From contig CANDMV010000033.1 of NCBI GenBank assembly GCA_947385875.1, positions 1 through 32,700 of the forward strand: DNA of 32,700 bases. Direction: 5' to 3'. Made by a program: the position numbers and the translations under genes. Source of the stretch: an uncultured Eubacterium sp. Lineage in GTDB: Bacteria > Bacillota > Clostridia > Lachnospirales > Lachnospiraceae. The notes beneath the pieces are model-generated. The model saw nothing but the letters and a program-made list of their open reading frames with translations, made no database searches and was not told the origin of the DNA. Of this stretch, positions 14,696 through 22,889 are shown one piece after another; position 1 is the stretch's first letter; each line of letters begins with the position of its first letter.

Positions 14696-16057
14696 TTAAA
14701 ACCGGCTGCAATATTGTGCCAATTTAGCGTTTAAAGTTTCAGGAAGTATTCCGGTGACTCTTTTCATTAACTGCAGCCAACCGCTCTGTCTTTCTGATTC
14801 CGATTTTATAAATGCATAATATTCTTGTAGATGTGCAGCCTGTTCTTTTAATGGCAGCTTATTTAGAGGTTTCAGGGTTCCATTTTGTGGAATCTCCGCC
14901 ATCTTCTCATCAAACGGACTTATACCATATTCATCTCCTTTTATGTATATATGCTCCAAGCCATTCTGCTCCAGAAAAGTTGCGTAGTGGGTAAAACGTT
15001 GTTTATGCCCTTGCAGAACACTGGAAAAATCAGCACGCTCATAGATTTTGAAAATATCGGTGTCTTCGTTTATGTCCTCGGCTGTCATGTGCTGAATCTG
15101 GTGATACCTTGCCAACTCTAAAATCCTGCCATCTGATGCAAAGATAAATGTCGGCGTGCCTGCCAGAACGGCTGCTATATTTCCATGTATGCGGGTACCA
15201 AATGAAAAGTCCACGCTTTCTAGAAATGCTAGCCAAGAACGGACATCAGTAAAACCTATCTCACAGCCGGATGCACAGATCTGGCTATGAAGCTGCCACG
15301 GATAACCTTTATTGATTTTTGGAAATTTGTTCCGGTCAATCGACACCCCGGCATATAACAACAGCAGATCATCAATTCCCTGAGGCACATATGTGTAGTG
15401 TGCGAATTGTTTAGCACTGGATAAAATAAACTGGTTTAGCTTTGCCGGGATTTTAATTTTGCAGTTGACACTTACCTTTGATTCTGCATACAATTCTTTT
15501 GCCGTCTTATAAGGAAGCTCAGGACCATACATGTACATAGACGGGCAACCGATGACAGTATACTCCTTCTCTTCTATAAAGCCAAGACGTTTTAAATATT
15601 GTGCTGTGAATTCGCCACGAACACCGAGAAGCGTAGACTTATTAAGAACTGCCTTAACAAAAGCAGATACTGTACGGTCAAAGTCCTGTGAAGTTTCCCT
15701 GATTCCACATATGTTAGTCTGTAAACCTACACCAATCACAATACATGGAATCGTCAGTTTATTAATAAGTGCCGATAAATATTTGAGTTGTGTAAGAAAA
15801 GACTCCCTAAATGCATTTGCAAGGGGAATTACAAAATAATCATATTCTGCATTCCATTGTGCGATTTGCTTGGCACTGAAAATTTGGGCTGTCGAAACAG
15901 TTGTAATCAAAGTGTCTTTACGCATAAGAATCCGCATAATACTGTATGGGAAAAGCATGTTTCCAGTGTTCTCCCAGATCAAATTTTCCAATATAACTTG
16001 TTCAGTCGATGGATTGTGAAGCGGAGAAAATCCGGCACGTATTAAAATTTTTGTCAT
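14696..16057 (-). CDS. Polysaccharide pyruvyl transferase family protein
   Basis: Members of this family (PF04230) transfer pyruvate from phosphoenolpyruvate to sugars of surface polysaccharides, although many homologues have unknown acceptors. The 453-residue product begins MTKILIRAGFSPLHNPS, has IPCIVIGVGLQ, then LLGVRGEFTAQYLKRLGF and VIGCPS, and later RSWLAFLESVDFSFGTRIHG followed by NIAAVLAGTPTFIF, the expected order for the family. There is no signal peptide or clear membrane segment. CAGAGGAG precedes the start. No other polysaccharide genes are nearby, so it looks like an isolated acquisition beside the unknown gene at 16130-16978, which is transcribed in the same direction 72 bp upstream. 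Confidence 0.8.
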   Translation of the reverse strand: MTKILIRAGFSPLHNPSTEQVILENLIWENTGNMLFPYSIMRILMRKDTLITTVSTAQIFSAKQIAQWNAEYDYFVIPLANAFRESFLTQLKYLSALINKLTIPCIVIGVGLQTNICGIRETSQDFDRTVSAFVKAVLNKSTLLGVRGEFTAQYLKRLGFIEEKEYTVIGCPSMYMYGPELPYKTAKELYAESKVSVNCKIKIPAKLNQFILSSAKQFAHYTYVPQGIDDLLLLYAGVSIDRNKFPKINKGYPWQLHSQICASGCEIGFTDVRSWLAFLESVDFSFGTRIHGNIAAVLAGTPTFIFASDGRILELARYHQIQHMTAEDINEDTDIFKIYERADFSSVLQGHKQRFTHYATFLEQNGLEHIYIKGDEYGISPFDEKMAEIPQNGTLKPLNKLPLKEQAAHLQEYYAFIKSESERQSGWLQLMKRVTGILPETLNAKLAQYCSRF

Positions 16058-16129
16058 ATAGACTCCTCTGTATACAAAAATAGAATTGAGAAATATTTTA
16101 TGCTCATAAGTACCATAGGAACTAATTAT

Positions 16130-16978
16130 TTAGCCTAATTTAATTTTGTATATGCAATCTTTTTGCGTTGTACTATTTTCCATCTGATTGGTTGCCATAT
16201 AAAATGTACTGCCATTGTCTGGGGAACTGATAGATTCGATTTCAAATAATTCTTTTTCTACTCTATCACACGCATAAATAGCACTTAGGGAGACTTTACC
16301 ATTAAATTTAGGACTGGTACCCGGTAAAGCATAAACTGCTATATCGTTTCTTAAAATTCTGTTACTACTATCTTTATGTGAATAAACTTTATATAGTTTA
16401 TTTTTAGCATAATAAATTCCTTGACTAATAGGATCGCCGCATCCAGATCTTTTCAGCTGATCAATTAATTCATCTGGTATAGTTACTCGTGAAACCTCTT
16501 GAAACTTTTTATTATTTTCATCTAATGAGCAGACTGCATACTTTTGTCCTGATCCTAAGAAAAAATAATTATTTGCAATATATGCAATACAAGAAATAGT
16601 ATTTAGCGGATTCTTTCCTTCCATTGGTTGATAAGTATATTGTCCCAAGAGATTGAATGAATCATTAAAACATTTTACTATCGTATTTGCTTCTCCGCCT
16701 CCTTGTGCAATAAAAAAATTTTTATTATAAGCACAATCATTTCCATGTTTTAAATACTTACTATCACTGATTGCAAGCGAGGAAACCGTATTTTGTCCTT
16801 CTCCGCGAGCCAGCACGGCTGTGGTATTAATTTTACTTAACATAACTAGCATATGTACGTAGTTAGTACTGATGGCGTATCCTTGAAGATTTGTATAGTC
16901 TCCTTTTCCTTTCGCCTCCATTAGTTTTGTTACATTGCACACTACATTATCAATTTTTACTGTTCCTTCTGTAGCCAT
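16130..16978 (-). CDS. Unknown beta-rich protein, weakly helveticin J-like
   Basis: I do not recognise this 282-residue protein securely. It has no signal peptide or membrane helix, and it is AT-rich compared with neighbours, suggesting acquisition. The sequence is strand-rich, with repeating short motifs (LGQYTYQP, CIAYIANNYFFLGSGQKYAV, NDIAVYALPG) as expected of a beta-propeller. The ending, FEIESISSPDNGSTFYMATN followed by an IYKIKL strand, recalls the end of helveticin J-like class III bacteriocins. This is a by-eye resemblance only. AAAGGGG precedes the ATG. The pyruvyl transferase-family gene lies 72 bp downstream on the same strand and may be co-transcribed. Confidence 0.55.
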   Translation of the reverse strand: MATEGTVKIDNVVCNVTKLMEAKGKGDYTNLQGYAISTNYVHMLVMLSKINTTAVLARGEGQNTVSSLAISDSKYLKHGNDCAYNKNFFIAQGGGEANTIVKCFNDSFNLLGQYTYQPMEGKNPLNTISCIAYIANNYFFLGSGQKYAVCSLDENNKKFQEVSRVTIPDELIDQLKRSGCGDPISQGIYYAKNKLYKVYSHKDSSNRILRNDIAVYALPGTSPKFNGKVSLSAIYACDRVEKELFEIESISSPDNGSTFYMATNQMENSTTQKDCIYKIKLG

Positions 16979-17310
16979 TTTTATTTTTCCCCTTTCTTTT
17001 TTATTACAAATGTATTGGACCTATAGCTTTCAGTGTAATTATTTAAACGATTGATTATGTTTAGAAAGTGGTACCAATAAGAATTTGATATTTCAAATAA
17101 TAACATATTTATAAATAAATTTCAATAGTAATTTTATTTATTTTCAATATTATGGATACAGTCAGGTAGTGTGGATTAGATTCATTTTGTAACAAAGAGT
17201 AAATGGGTTGTGCTTTTTAGGTTGTAAAGAAAATCAGGTGCTGTTATAATAATTAAAGGAAGGAATGGCGCTGACCGGCCGGCAGCAGGACAGTGCTTGA
17301 GGATTCACAG

Positions 17311-17691
17311 ATGAACGGAGAAAAGAATGAAAACATAAAAAAAGACATACAATGGCATCCGGCATTTGTGTCAGCCATGAATCTGGAGCTTGGGGAAAAC
17401 CGGAAGGGAAAAGGAGTACAATCTGAATACAAAGCCCCTTGAGATAGACCTGCTTATAATAAAAATAGAAAAAAATGGGCAGAGCAGTGGAAAGGAGAGG
17501 ATGGAATGGGACCGGTACTGCAGGAGATTATGGAGCCTGAATTACGGGAGGCAGAACAGAGGGGCAGAGAAGAAGGAATTCATGGAACAGTGGAGATACT
17601 TCAAGAGTTTGGAATAAGCGGCGAAGAGATCAGGAATGCGATTATGAAGCGATATAAGCTGACTGAACAGGAAGCAGCGAAATTTTTGTAA
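17311..17691 (+). pseudogene. Rpn family PD-(D/E)XK nuclease/transposase remnant, copy 1
   Basis: Three frames must be joined to read the gene. Frame one (from ATG 17311) gives DIQWHPAFVSAMNLELGENR and stops. Frame two gives KEYNLNTKPLEIDLLIIK, the strand carrying the nuclease Asp. Then most of the catalytic domain is missing and frame three (from 17506) gives MGPVLQEIMEPELREAE, then GISGEEIRNAIMKRYKLTEQ, the usual C-terminus. Rpn proteins are recombination-promoting nucleases abundant in Lachnospiraceae. This copy cannot encode an active one. Confidence 0.8.
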
Positions 17692-17710
17692 ATTTTTTAA
17701 AGACAGTTTG

Positions 17711-17748
17711 AAGCAGGCATTTGCATGTATGACGGCAGATGCCTGCTT
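17711..17748 (+). terminator. Hairpin after Rpn remnant copy 1
   Basis: AAGCAGGCAT (17711-17720) pairs perfectly with ATGCCTGCTT (17739-17748) across an 18-base loop, followed by CTTGTT. It is the original terminator-like end of the element. Confidence 0.6.
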
Positions 17749-17924
17749 CTTGTTCGATTACCAGACTGCAGACATATGGAAAAGGAGAATTAGATTCATT
17801 TTGAAACAAAGAGTAAAAGGATTGTGCTTTTTAGGTTGTAAAGAAAATCAGGTGCTGTTATAATAATTAAAGGAAGGAATGGCGCTGACCGGCCGGCAGC
17901 AGGACAGTGCTTGAGGATTCACAG

Positions 17925-18329
17925 ATGAACGGAGAAAAGAATGAAAACATAAAAAAAGACATACAATGGCATCCGGCATTTGTGTCAGCCATGAATCTGG
18001 AGCTTGGGGAAAACCGGAAGGGAAAAGGAGTACAATCTGAATACAAAGCCCCTTGAGATAGACCTGCTTATAATAAAAATAGAAAAAAATGGGCAGAGCA
18101 GTGGAAAGGAGAGGATGGAATGGGACCGGTACTGCAGGAGATTATGGAGCCTGAACTGCGGGAGGCAGAACGGAAGGGCAGAGAAGAAGGCATACAGGAA
18201 GGCATTCAGAAAGGCATTCATGGAACAGTGGAGATACTTCAGGAGCTTGGAATCAGCGGCACAGAGATCAGGAATGCGATCATGAAGCGGTATAAGCTGA
18301 CGGAACAGGAAACAGCGAAATTTTTGTAA
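17925..18329 (+). pseudogene. Rpn family PD-(D/E)XK nuclease/transposase remnant, copy 2
   Basis: This is the second copy of the same broken gene, with the same frameshift after GENRKGKG and the same internal deletion. The C-terminal frame (from 18120) reads MGPVLQEIMEPELREAERKG, then an EGIQEGIQKGI stretch absent from copy 1. That stretch is an eight-residue expansion of the coiled EGI-repeat region typical of these proteins. The tail, IRNAIMKRYKLTEQETAKFL, is intact. Confidence 0.8.
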
Positions 18330-18347
18330 ATATTTTAAAGACAGTTT

Positions 18348-18387
18348 AAAGCAGGCATTTGCATGTATGATGGCAGATGCCTGCTTT
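18348..18387 (+). terminator. Hairpin after Rpn remnant copy 2
   Basis: AAAGCAGGCAT (18348-18358) pairs with ATGCCTGCTTT (18377-18387). It would shield the downstream response regulator from read-through. Confidence 0.6.
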
Positions 18388-18443
18388 CATAAAAATATTA
18401 TGCAGATCAAAAGCAGATAAGAATGAAGACAGGGCTGATAACT

Positions 18444-19112
18444 ATGAAAAAAATTTTGATTATTGAAGACGATACACACATCGGAAATGTGCTTGAAGAG
18501 ACGCTTACAAAGGAGAAATATATTGTAATCCGTGCCTATTCTGGAACAGAAGCGTTATTGATATTATCTCAATCAAATCCGGACCTTATACTATTGGATT
18601 TAATGCTGCCGGGATTGGATGGGGAGGATGTTCTTCCTAAAATCAAAACCATACCGGTTATTGTGATAAGCGCGAAAGCTGACGTTGATCATAAAGTTGA
18701 CCTGCTGCTCGGCGGTGCGGTTGATTATGTGACGAAACCGTTTCATATGAAAGAGCTTTTGGCCAGAATTTCCGTACATCTTAGAAATGCCGAAAGTATG
18801 CTTACTGCTTCAGAACTGACATATGAAGAGCTTACTCTTAATACAAATACGCACATTGTAAAAACCAAAAATACGGAAATAAAATTGACAAGAACAGAAT
18901 ATGCCATTTTGAAACTTCTTATGCAGAATCCTTCTCAGGTTGTCACAAAATCGCTGTTGTTAGACCGTATCAGCACAGATACGCCGGACTGCACGGAAAG
19001 CTCGCTGAAAGTACACATCAGCAATTTAAGAAAAAAGCTGAGGGGGGGGGCAGCTGACAAAGACTATATTGAAGCAGTATGGGGAATTGGCTTTAAAATG
19101 AGGGCAGAATAA
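18444..19112 (+). CDS. OmpR-family response regulator
   Basis: This two-component regulator works with the histidine kinase at 21006. Starting at ATG 18444 it begins MKKILIIEDDTHIG, the usual receiver start. The ATG at 18423 would add seven residues. Asp52 in LILLDLMLPG is the phosphorylation site, with the acidic pair at residues 9-10 and TKPF carrying the conserved Lys. The C-terminal winged helix ends SSLKVHISNLRKKLRG...YIEAVWGIGFKM. A run of nine G at 19042-19050 lies in the DNA-binding domain just after KKLR and keeps frame only at its present length. The gene order regulator-ATPase-permease-kinase suggests sensing of, and export or immunity against, a peptide antibiotic. Confidence 0.92.
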   Translation: MKKILIIEDDTHIGNVLEETLTKEKYIVIRAYSGTEALLILSQSNPDLILLDLMLPGLDGEDVLPKIKTIPVIVISAKADVDHKVDLLLGGAVDYVTKPFHMKELLARISVHLRNAESMLTASELTYEELTLNTNTHIVKTKNTEIKLTRTEYAILKLLMQNPSQVVTKSLLLDRISTDTPDCTESSLKVHISNLRKKLRGGAADKDYIEAVWGIGFKMRAE

Positions 19113-19121
19113 TCTTTGCTG

Positions 19122-19154
19122 TTTCTTTACTGTTTTCTTTACCATTTTCTTTAG
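19122..19154 (+). promoter_or_regulatory. Three direct repeats, candidate response-regulator operator
   Basis: TTTCTTTAC at 19122, TTTCTTTAC at 19134 and TTTCTTTAG at 19146 repeat with an exact 12-bp period, between the regulator stop and the ATPase start. Roughly helical-turn-spaced direct repeats are the normal binding pattern for OmpR-family dimers, so this is a likely target for autoregulated transporter expression. Confidence 0.5.
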
Positions 19155-19202
19155 CATTTACAGCTATGATGCCAGTATAGAAAACAAGGAGGTTATGATT
19201 TT

Positions 19203-20117
19203 ATGGATTATGTTCTTAGAACCAATGCTTTATGTAAGAAATACAAAGATTTTAAAGCATTAAATGGGCTGTCTATGAATGTCCCAAAAGGAGCGATTTA
19301 TGGCTTTGTAGGGAAAAATGGCGCTGGCAAAACAACATTGATTCGCCTGATCTGCGGCCTGCAGGAGCCTGCGTCCGGCGAATACACGCTGTATGGAGTG
19401 AAAAACACCGAGAAAGAAATTTTAAAGTCACGCAGAAGAATGGGAGCGGTTGTGGAAACACCTTCGATTTATCTGGATCTGACCGCCGAGGATAATTTAA
19501 AACAGCAGTACCGTATTCTGGGGCTTCCATCTTATGATGGATTATATGATCTGTTAAAACTGGTGCGGCTGGAGGACACTGGGAAAAAGAAAGCAAAAAA
19601 TTTTTCTCTAGGGATGCGGCAGAGATTAGGCATTGCCATCGCATTAGTCGGTGACCCGGATTTTTTGGTTTTGGATGAGCCTGTCAACGGTCTTGACCCA
19701 CAGGGAATGATTGAAATGAGAGAGCTTATATTAAAGCTGAATCGGCAGCAGCAGATTACGGTCTTGATTTCCAGCCATATCCTAGACGAATTATCCAGAA
19801 TCGCAACGCATTATGGATTTATTGATAAAGGACAGATTGTAAAAGAAATCAGTGCAGAAGAATTGGATAATGCCTGCCGTAAGTGTATCCGCATAGAAGT
19901 AACAGATGTGCAGACGCTGTCCCGTGTTCTTACGGATATGGGTGTGGAATATACCATTATTTCCGAAAAAGAGGCTGATATATTTGCAAAAGTCAATGTT
20001 TCCAAATTAACGCTTTCTTTAGCAGAGGAGCATTGTGAAGTGATTTCTATGCAGGAGCGGGATGAAAGTCTGGAAAGCTACTATATCAGTCTGATTGGAG
20101 GGAAAGAGAATGTATAA
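19203..20117 (+). CDS. ABC transporter ATP-binding protein (bacitracin/lantibiotic-resistance type)
   Basis: This 304-residue ATPase is of the BcrA/LanF type. It begins MDYVLRTNALCKKYKDFKAL. Walker A GKNGAGKT is at residues 37-44, the signature region reads FSLGMRQRLGIAIAL, Walker B is FLVLDEPVNGLDP, and the switch His lies in LISSHILDEL. A C-terminal extension of about 90 residues is typical of this group. AAGGAGG precedes the ATG. It overlaps the permease start by eight bases, so the two are translationally coupled and form one transporter. Context with a two-component system suggests export of, or immunity to, a membrane-active peptide. Confidence 0.92.
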   Translation: MDYVLRTNALCKKYKDFKALNGLSMNVPKGAIYGFVGKNGAGKTTLIRLICGLQEPASGEYTLYGVKNTEKEILKSRRRMGAVVETPSIYLDLTAEDNLKQQYRILGLPSYDGLYDLLKLVRLEDTGKKKAKNFSLGMRQRLGIAIALVGDPDFLVLDEPVNGLDPQGMIEMRELILKLNRQQQITVLISSHILDELSRIATHYGFIDKGQIVKEISAEELDNACRKCIRIEVTDVQTLSRVLTDMGVEYTIISEKEADIFAKVNVSKLTLSLAEEHCEVISMQERDESLESYYISLIGGKENV

Positions 20118-20934
20118 CCTATTGTCCGCGAATTTTATGCGTTTGAAAAAAGAAAAAGTGTTTTGGATGCTGTCTGGTTTTATGCTTGTATTAGGGCTCA
20201 TTTTTCCGGCTGTAATAAAAATGGATGAGATCAAAACAAAGACTGCCAGGGATATGGACAGTATTTTTGGTCAGTATGCGATTTTTATTGGTATCTTTAT
20301 GGCTGTCTTCTGCAGCTTTTTTGTCGGAAAAGAATACAGCGATGGAACAATCAGAAACAAGATAATTGCCGGGAAAAGACGGGCAGATATTTATCTTGCG
20401 AATTTCATTGACTGCGCGATGGTCAGTGTGATGATGTGTGGATGTTTTTTTCTTGCTTATCTCTGTGTAGGAATTCCGCTGCTTGGTTCATTCTCAATAG
20501 ATCTCAAGACGGCACTTCAATTTTTGCTGACAGTCATCTTTCTTTCCATTGCGTTTTCATCTATTTATAATCTGATTGCAATGTTAAGTACAAACAAAGC
20601 GGTGACTGCAGTCATATGTATTTTGCTGGCATTTATGTTTTTATTTATTGGAATGCAGTTAAATCAAATGCTGAACCAGCCTGAAACAGTGATTGGAATG
20701 ACGGATGCAGAGGGTGTTGCGGCATATGAAGAGTTTCCCAATCCAGACTATCTGAATGGTGAAGAGCGCAGGATTGTCCAGATTGCTTGCGATGTTATTC
20801 CTGGAGGACAGGTGGCTCATTGTGTTTCACTGGATGTGGTAAATCTGCCTATGCTTCCTGTTTATTCGCTTATCATAATTCTGTTAACAACAGGCATAGG
20901 GCTGTTCTGTTTCAAAAAGAAAGACATAAATTAA
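20110..20934 (+). CDS. ABC-2 type transporter permease
   Basis: This 274-residue membrane protein has about six hydrophobic segments (near residues 18-35, 58-75, 105-125, 142-160, 165-185 and 250-267) and a polar extracytoplasmic loop around residues 195-235. It matches the LanE/G or BcrB-type permease layout. ATG 20110 is chosen because GGAGGGA lies seven bases upstream. An in-frame TTG at 20095 has no such site. The start codon overlaps the end of the ATPase gene. The last 13 codons are echoed again just after the gene (20960-20998). A single permease with one ATPase suggests a homodimeric or reduced transporter. Confidence 0.85.
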   Translation: MYNLLSANFMRLKKEKVFWMLSGFMLVLGLIFPAVIKMDEIKTKTARDMDSIFGQYAIFIGIFMAVFCSFFVGKEYSDGTIRNKIIAGKRRADIYLANFIDCAMVSVMMCGCFFLAYLCVGIPLLGSFSIDLKTALQFLLTVIFLSIAFSSIYNLIAMLSTNKAVTAVICILLAFMFLFIGMQLNQMLNQPETVIGMTDAEGVAAYEEFPNPDYLNGEERRIVQIACDVIPGGQVAHCVSLDVVNLPMLPVYSLIIILLTTGIGLFCFKKKDIN

Positions 20935-20998
20935 GGAGAACTCCAGACTATCTGCATCAAGGCTGTTTTGTTTCAAGAAAAAAGACTTAAATTAAGGG
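20743..20998 (+). repeat. Deleted duplicate of the permease 3' end
   Basis: CCAGACTATCTG occurs inside the permease gene at 20743 and again at 20943. The gene's last bases, GGCTGTTCTGTTTCA...AAAGACATAAATTAAGG (20900-20936), recur at 20961-20997 with a few changes. The 56 bases after the stop therefore look like a second permease tail with its middle removed. Confidence 0.7.
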
Positions 20999-21005
20999 GG
21001 CTGCT

Positions 21006-21902
21006 ATGGAAATATGGTTATGGGTAATGCTCGGCATTTTGGCTGTGGTGATCGCTGCATTATTTATAAAACTTTATGTATTACAAAAATCAGTAAAGGA
21101 AATCGAAACTGCTTTTGTCGACAGGTTCATAACCGATACAAATATTTTGATTGATATTTCCAGCAGCGATAAGCATATGCGTCATTTGGCAAATACGATC
21201 AATAAGCAGCTCCGAAAACTCCGTACAGAACGACAGCGATTTCAGCAAGGTGATATGGAGCTGAAAAACGCTGTGATAAATATCTCTCACGATTTACGGA
21301 CACCGCTTACTGCGATCCGAGGTTACTTAGAATTGCTGGAGCAGGAAGAAAAATCGAAAGCAGCCAGCCGGTATATCGGGATTATAAAAGAACGTGTGGA
21401 TATTTTGACGCAGCTGTCAGAAGAGCTTTTCAGCTCCTCCATTATCATCTCAATGAAAGACAATACAATCAGAGAGCAGGTTGTCATCAATACGGTATTG
21501 GAAGAAAGTATTGCAGCGTTTTATACTGTTTTAACAGAGAGAAATATTGTGCCGGTGATACAAATAACTCATATAAAAATAATTTGGGTGCTTGACCGCG
21601 CAGCTTTATCCCGCGTGTTTTCTAATCTAATAAGTAATGTTGTAAAATATAGTGATGGAGATCTTTTAATCGTTCTATCAGAGAGTGGAGAGATAACTTT
21701 TTCTAACAAGGCTTCTGGATTAGATGAGATACAGGTGGGGAGATTGTTTGACCGTTTCTATACAGTAGAAGCTGCCAGAAAATCAACAGGTTTAGGATTA
21801 GCGATTTCCAAAACGCTTGTTGAACAGATGAATGGGACGATATCAGCAAACTATAAAAACAGCAGATTAAGCATCCGAATTTTTTTCAGACAGGTGGAGT
21901 AA
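21006..21902 (+). CDS. Sensor histidine kinase
   Basis: This 298-residue kinase has one N-terminal hydrophobic segment (residues 3-23) and almost no extracellular domain, the intramembrane-sensing style seen with peptide-antibiotic transporters. The phospho-acceptor His95 is in ISHDLRTPLTAI. The N-box SRVFSNLISNVVKYSDG and the G-box STGLGLAISKTLVEQMNG are complete, so catalysis should be intact. AAGGGGG precedes the ATG. It closes the regulator-ATPase-permease-kinase operon. The missing sensor domain implies that the transporter itself may pass the signal, as established for Bce-like systems, though here that is inference. Confidence 0.92.
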   Translation: MEIWLWVMLGILAVVIAALFIKLYVLQKSVKEIETAFVDRFITDTNILIDISSSDKHMRHLANTINKQLRKLRTERQRFQQGDMELKNAVINISHDLRTPLTAIRGYLELLEQEEKSKAASRYIGIIKERVDILTQLSEELFSSSIIISMKDNTIREQVVINTVLEESIAAFYTVLTERNIVPVIQITHIKIIWVLDRAALSRVFSNLISNVVKYSDGDLLIVLSESGEITFSNKASGLDEIQVGRLFDRFYTVEAARKSTGLGLAISKTLVEQMNGTISANYKNSRLSIRIFFRQVE

Positions 21903-21935
21903 ACCTGGACTTTCAAAATAATAAGGTAGAAAGAT

Positions 21936-22409
21936 ATGAAAAATATGAAAATAAAGCAGGAACATTTTATAGATTATATCCGAAAAAATAAAACAGATCA
22001 TAAAGAATATATCAGAATTATCCGCATGCTTATCAAACATGCGGATGCTGTCTGCTTTACAATAAAGCCTTTTTTAGATACAGTAGACGAATTTTATCAT
22101 AGTATCTGGTCAGCTATGAGATTTAGTGTTCTTGATTACGGATATGCAGAATCTGCCATTGATGAAGCTGGGAAAAAAAGCTGTATGATTCTATTGCGTA
22201 CGGATTACGAGCTGTATGATTTTATGCAGAACAGAAAAAATTTGTTTGATTTTGGGCAGGAAGATCCGTATTTTGGTTTTGCACTGGAGAACCCTGCTTT
22301 TATAAAAGATGGAGAAGTGTTCTGCTATACAATCAGCCATGAAGAGATTTGTCTGGTAACGAAAAGCGTATATGAACAGTTATGTAAAATATCTGAGTGC
22401 ATTTTTTGA
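21936..22409 (+). CDS. Hypothetical protein, 157 aa
   Basis: I do not recognise this protein. It is soluble and mixed-charge, with a Lys-rich N-terminus (MKNMKIKQEHFIDYIRKN) and aromatic-rich middle and end segments (DEFYHSIWSAMRFSVLDYGY, DFGQEDPYFGF). No signal peptide or membrane helix is visible. AAGGTAGAAAG precedes the ATG, and it starts 33 bp after the kinase gene in the same direction, so it could be the last gene of that operon. The next 350 bp contains only decayed coding-like sequence. Confidence 0.6.
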   Translation: MKNMKIKQEHFIDYIRKNKTDHKEYIRIIRMLIKHADAVCFTIKPFLDTVDEFYHSIWSAMRFSVLDYGYAESAIDEAGKKSCMILLRTDYELYDFMQNRKNLFDFGQEDPYFGFALENPAFIKDGEVFCYTISHEEICLVTKSVYEQLCKISECIF

Positions 22410-22469
22410 CAGATTTGAGAATGGATATAACAAAATGATTTTCTTTTTACGCAGAAAATATGCAGTGAA

Positions 22470-22763
22470 TTGAAATTTTTGGAGGAAGACAAAAAGAACG
22501 CGTCTATAGTGCTGAACGCTGGCAGGATGTGATGTTGTATTTCTGGATCCTGACAATGTTTTGATGAGATCTGCACAAGATTACGGATGCATTTGGATGT
22601 GAATAACGATCAGATTTTGAAAATTACTTTTCCAAGAATTACAGTAAGGGATTATCTGGCTGTCTGTGCCGCGTCAGAGCATTACAAAAAAATTCAGCGT
22701 GTGTTTGCAGAAATGGATAAAGGTATCTGGGGCAGGATGGGAATGTGCCGCGTTCTAGGATAA
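22470..22763 (+). pseudogene. Decayed coding remnant of unknown family
   Basis: Coding-like stretches in three frames follow one another: EEDKKNASIVLNAGRM, then DVVFLDPDNVLMRSAQDYG, then an open frame from an ATG at 22587 to a stop at 22761-22763 (58 residues, with ITFPRITVRDYLAVCAASEH and MDKGIWGRMG). The amino-acid usage looks natural, but each frame is closed by stops or lacks a start site with a ribosome-binding site. I read it as one broken gene, family unknown. The final frame could still be expressed as a short protein. Confidence 0.4.
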
Positions 22764-22783
22764 TGAATGAGTGAATGAATGAG

Positions 22784-22846
22784 TCAATATTAACCTTAAA
22801 CAAGTCAAAATAGTACCTTTTTCTATTAGTCGGGAAGGTGTATTCT
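22784..22846 (+). promoter_or_regulatory. Upstream control region of the first small-protein gene
   Basis: TCAATATTAACCTTAAACAA and the following AGTCAAAA and ACCTTTTT blocks are conserved in front of both small-protein genes (compare 23082-23144). A TATTCT at 22841 is five bases before ACGTAAC. The equivalent position in the second copy is TATCCT, and these may be the -10 boxes. The weak -35 suggests activator-dependent transcription. Confidence 0.4.
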
Positions 22847-22889
22847 ATCATACGTAACGAGGAACAACACAAAAAACGGAGGTAGAAAA

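Larger units (their letters stand above)
17175..18388 (+). repeat. Direct tandem repeat of about 0.6 kb
   Basis: The segment starting ATTAGATTCATTTTG at 17175 is repeated from 17789 (offset 614) with only scattered differences. Each copy contains a leader, a broken Rpn-type gene and a terminator-like hairpin. Copy two carries a 24-bp insertion that adds eight codons. The copies share the same frameshift and deletion, so duplication followed decay. Confidence 0.93.
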
